Assembly: GCF_000233715.2 (NCBI RefSeq)
Contig: NC_021184.1
Span: forward strand, 1,760,001-1,824,000
Direction of reading: 5' to 3'
DNA: 64,000 nucleotides
DNA from: Desulfoscipio gibsoniae DSM 7213
GTDB taxonomy: Bacteria > Bacillota > Desulfotomaculia > Desulfotomaculales > Desulfallaceae
The position numbers were made by a program, and so were the translations under genes. Under the pieces are notes generated by a model. It saw only the letters and a program-made list of their open reading frames with translations. It made no database searches and was not told the origin of the DNA. Below are positions 61,598 through 64,000 of the stretch, one piece after another (the stretch's first letter is position 1; each line of letters begins with the position of its first letter).

Positions 61598-62380
61598 GTG
61601 CAGTACGAAACCATCGAAATAGCCCGGGAAGAGCATATAGCCATAGTAAAAATAAACCGGCCCCAGGCCATGAATGCACTCAGTACCCAGACCGCCCGGG
61701 AACTGCTGGCGGTGCTTGAGGAACTGGAACTGGATAACGAGGTGTTCGCGGCGGTCCTCACGGCAGCCGGCGACAGGGCTTTCTGTGTGGGCGCGGACCT
61801 CAAAGAAAGAAAAAACATGAATCGTGATCAAATGAAGAAACAGCGGGCGCTCTTTGTCAAAGCCTTTACCGCTGTGGCCCAGTTCCCCAAGCCGCTGGTG
61901 GCAGTGGTAAACGGGTTCGCCCTGGGCGGCGGGTGTGAGTTCGCCCTCTGCTGTGATTTCATTATAACCTCGGAAAAAGCGGCCTTCGGCCTGCCGGAAG
62001 TGGGATTGGCCATCATTCCGGGAGGCGGGGGCACCCAGCTGCTGCCGCGGGTGATCGGCCGGGCCCGGGCCAAGGAACTTATTTTCACCGGCCGCCGCAT
62101 TCCGGCCCAGGAAGCTTACCGGCTGGGCCTGGCCAACCACGTAGTGCCGCCGGAAAAATTGATGGAAAAGACAATGGAAATAATGCGCGAGATTACCAAG
62201 AACGGTCCCATTGCTCTGCAGCAGGCCAAGCGTTCTATCAACCTGGGAGTGGAACTGGAACTAAATACAGCCCTGGCCCTGGAAGCAGAGTGCTACAATG
62301 TTTGCCTGGCCACGGAGGACAGGGACGAGGGGCTGAGGGCGTTTAACGAGAAACGAAAGCCGGTTTACCGGGCCAGGTAA
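61598..62380 (+). CDS. Enoyl-CoA hydratase/isomerase (possible methylglutaconyl-CoA hydratase)
   Basis: 260 residues of the crotonase family. Oxyanion-hole stretches FCVGADLKERKN and VVNGFALGGGCEFALCCDFI, then AAFGLPEVGLAIIPGGGGTQ with the catalytic Glu. It adds water to enoyl-CoA. The AUH-like features (KERKNM, long positive helix) and the neighbours suggest 3-methylglutaconyl-CoA as substrate. GTG 61598 lies eight bases after aaggaag and is preferred over GTG 61589. 65 bases after the carboxyltransferase gene. Confidence 0.88.
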   Translation: MQYETIEIAREEHIAIVKINRPQAMNALSTQTARELLAVLEELELDNEVFAAVLTAAGDRAFCVGADLKERKNMNRDQMKKQRALFVKAFTAVAQFPKPLVAVVNGFALGGGCEFALCCDFIITSEKAAFGLPEVGLAIIPGGGGTQLLPRVIGRARAKELIFTGRRIPAQEAYRLGLANHVVPPEKLMEKTMEIMREITKNGPIALQQAKRSINLGVELELNTALALEAECYNVCLATEDRDEGLRAFNEKRKPVYRAR

Positions 62381-62472
62381 GAAAACCTCTTCAGCTAAGA
62401 AATCCTGTGTTTTAAAAAAGTACTTTGCCAATTAGTAGTTGGAAAATTAATTAATTAAAAGGTGGGGATTTT

Positions 62473-63489
62473 TTGTTTTCACTGAATTATCCAAAAAAAG
62501 TGGTTATTGGAGATATCACCGTGCGGGACGGCTTTCAGCATGAAGAAAAATTTATTCCCACCCGGGCTAAGCTCTGGTGCCTGGAAGAGCTGATCCTGGC
62601 AGGGTTCAAGCGCATCGAGGTTTCAAACTTTGGCAACCCCAAGGGGATGCCCCAGTTCGCCGATGCCAACGAACTCTTCAAAGCTATCCACACCAGCAAG
62701 CGGGTAAAGGATAAACTGGACGATGTGGAAATGACCGCCATCACCATCCGGGAAAGAGCGGTGGACCGGGCTATCGAGGCCAAAAAGGAGGGCTACGGAC
62801 CTAATCGCATTTTAATGATGGTATCCACATCGCCCTCTCACATGATCAAAAACTCCGGCCTGGATCATAAGGAATACTGGGCCGAAAGCGAACGCTGCAT
62901 TAAAAAGGCCCATGATGCCGGAATAAAGGTCTGCGGCACGGTGAGCACTATCTGGGGCTGCCCCATCGAGGGTCCCACCGAACTGAAAAAGGCGGTGGAA
63001 TTTACAAAGTATTACTTGGATATTGGCGCCGACGACATTGAGCACGCGGATCACGACGGCTCGGCGCCCCCTGACAAGGTTTATGAATACTTTTCCATGA
63101 TTATGGATGCTCTCCCCACCCCCGAACTGCACGTGGCCCATTTCCACGTTACCCGGGGCTGGGGCCTGGCCAACGTCCTGGCGGCTCTGCAGGCCGGTAT
63201 AACCCACTTTGAGGGCACTATGGGCGGAATAGGCGGCCAGCCCACCAACTTCATCGGCGGCTGCCCCGTGGCCGGTACGGGCGACTATTACTACCAGGAT
63301 CCCAACATCGTCGGCCTGGTATCCACTGAGGACATGGTGGTAATGATGGACGAGATGGGCATCGACACCGGGGTAGACGTAAACCGGGTGCTGGAAATAG
63401 GCCGCACCATGGAAAAGATTGTGGGGCGCCGGCTGCGGAGCGAATGCATCAAGACCGGGCGTATTCCCAAGGAGCCCACCGGGTTTTAG
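62473..63489 (+). CDS. HMG-CoA lyase-like aldolase (HMGL family)
   Basis: 338 residues, TIM-barrel of the pyruvate-carboxyltransferase/HMGL family: DITVRDGFQHEEKFIPT with the catalytic RDGxQ motif, VSTIWGCPIEGPT, ELHVAHFHVTRGWGLANVLA (metal-binding His pair) and FEGTMGGIGGQPTNFIGGCP. HMG-CoA lyase splits 3-hydroxy-3-methylglutaryl-CoA to acetyl-CoA and acetoacetate. The family also includes other aldolases, so the substrate is inferred from the cluster. A TTG start at 62473 follows aggtgggga. Confidence 0.85.
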   Translation: MFSLNYPKKVVIGDITVRDGFQHEEKFIPTRAKLWCLEELILAGFKRIEVSNFGNPKGMPQFADANELFKAIHTSKRVKDKLDDVEMTAITIRERAVDRAIEAKKEGYGPNRILMMVSTSPSHMIKNSGLDHKEYWAESERCIKKAHDAGIKVCGTVSTIWGCPIEGPTELKKAVEFTKYYLDIGADDIEHADHDGSAPPDKVYEYFSMIMDALPTPELHVAHFHVTRGWGLANVLAALQAGITHFEGTMGGIGGQPTNFIGGCPVAGTGDYYYQDPNIVGLVSTEDMVVMMDEMGIDTGVDVNRVLEIGRTMEKIVGRRLRSECIKTGRIPKEPTGF

Positions 63490-63537
63490 CCGGGAATGTG
63501 CGATACGATTCTTCAATGAAAAGGAGGTATATAATTC

Positions 63538-64000
63538 ATGAAAAAGCTGCTTTGGGAACCGTCCGAACAGCACATTAAGCAGGCCAATATGACCCGTTTC
63601 ATCAGATTTGTCAATGAAAAATTCGGGCTGGAGCTTAAAACTTATGCAGACCTTTACCAGTGGTCCGTCACCAGTATCCCCGACTTCTGGGAGGCCATGT
63701 GGGAATTCGGTGACATCAGGGCTTCCCGGGACTATGACACCGTCGTGGAAAATTTGGATGATATGCTTGGCTCCAGGTGGTTTAAGGGCGCCGAACTGAA
63801 CTTTGCCCAGAACCTGCTCCGTTACCGGGATGACCGGACCGCCATAATCTTCAAAAGTGAAAAGCAGGACCCGGTACGGTTGTCCTATGCCGAGCTGTAT
63901 GACAATGTGGCCCGCCTGGCCCGCTCGCTGCGGGACATGGGTGTTCAAAAGGGAGACCGGGTGGCCGGTTTCCTGCCCAACATGATGGAAACCGTTATTG
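63538..64000 (+). CDS. Acetoacetate--CoA ligase, N-terminal part (runs off the window)
   Basis: The first 154 residues are visible: KLLWEPSEQHIKQANMTRFI and FWEAMWEFGDIRASRDYD are typical of acetoacetyl-CoA synthetase (AacS), then LSYAELYDNVARLARSLRDM begins the adenylation domain. It would convert the acetoacetate made by the HMG-CoA lyase-like enzyme to acetoacetyl-CoA. ATG 63538 lies after aaaggaggtata. The 3' end, including the ATP signature motifs, is outside. Confidence 0.85.
   Translation, partial: MKKLLWEPSEQHIKQANMTRFIRFVNEKFGLELKTYADLYQWSVTSIPDFWEAMWEFGDIRASRDYDTVVENLDDMLGSRWFKGAELNFAQNLLRYRDDRTAIIFKSEKQDPVRLSYAELYDNVARLARSLRDMGVQKGDRVAGFLPNMMETVI

Noticed and set aside
59931-63948. 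Long minus-strand frames opposite the acyl-CoA operon (for example 62812-63948)
   Set aside because: They mirror well-conserved plus-strand enzymes and show no protein family; antisense shadows of GC-rich codons.

Overview
The window looks like the chromosome of an anaerobic, spore-forming-lineage Firmicute of the Desulfotomaculum/Peptococcaceae type. The supporting evidence is an HdrA-MvhD electron-transfer pair, a sigma54-controlled acyl-CoA degradation operon, copper-amine-oxidase stalk-domain secreted proteins, expanded 5S rRNA and many TTG/GTG starts. No species call is possible from the sequence alone. Base composition is strongly mosaic: about 2.7-12.4 kb and much of 41-50 kb are AT-rich with A/T-ending codons, while 16-23 kb and 57-64 kb are clearly more GC-rich.

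Layout. 0-0.9 kb: 3' end of a 23S rRNA and a 5S rRNA carrying two insertions. 1.0-2.7 kb: remnants of an AAA ATPase and a NACHT/HEAT protein. 2.7-12.3 kb: an accessory island of small, mostly unlinked genes (hydrolase, DUF6155-like, an ScoMcrA-like HNH endonuclease and its head-domain paralogue, a pRiA4b-ORF3-like protein, MoaE-like, phosphoesterase fragment), punctuated by three copies of a 36-bp repeat that resembles the 3' end of a coding gene. 12.9-30.95 kb: a VanG-type D-Ala-D-Ser glycopeptide-resistance cluster (vanR, vanS, a D,D-carboxypeptidase, vanW', vanG, vanXY, vanT'). It is split by a transporter operon of sugar-importer type that also encodes an adaptor and a MacB-like permease, and by an IS91-type element. 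vanW and vanT are truncated and vanXY has an in-frame stop. Arrays of 11-bp-spaced VanR-type boxes precede vanR, the carboxypeptidase and the transporter operon. 30.95-32.45 kb: an IS256-family element with 8-bp target duplication, inserted in a 5S-rRNA tail.

32.9-37.8 kb: mvhD and a double-length hdrA, with decayed extra copies upstream. 38.2-38.6 kb: a tRNA cluster that includes a selenocysteine-tRNA-shaped tRNA with a GCA (Cys) anticodon, a decayed Gln-like tRNA and tRNA-Lys. 38.9-40.1 kb: an internal 23S rRNA fragment fused to a 5S tail. 40.1-50 kb: ordinary and broken accessory genes (Uma2 nuclease, TetR and its operators with a hydrolase, DUF418, FxsA, ExoD, MerR, EFR1 ferredoxin), with a palindromic repeat in three copies. 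50.2-52.0 kb: an IS200/IS605 element (TnpA+TnpB) between a broken MmyB-type regulator and a broken PstB-like ATPase. 52.7-52.95 kb: a second, even larger 5S-like sequence. 53.1-54.5 kb: an NSS-family transporter.

54.7-64 kb: a sigma54 activator with CBS and PAS domains, a matching -24/-12 promoter, and a six-gene operon (acyl-CoA dehydrogenase, acyl-CoA ligase, carboxyltransferase, enoyl-CoA hydratase, HMG-CoA lyase-like, acetoacetyl-CoA synthetase). The order and enzyme set fit conversion of isovalerate or leucine carbon to acetyl-CoA and acetoacetyl-CoA. The strongest unusual signals are the expanded 5S rRNAs with mutually complementary insertions, the tRNA-Sec-shaped tRNA-Cys, rRNA tails sitting at rearrangement junctions, and the box architecture of the decaying van cluster.
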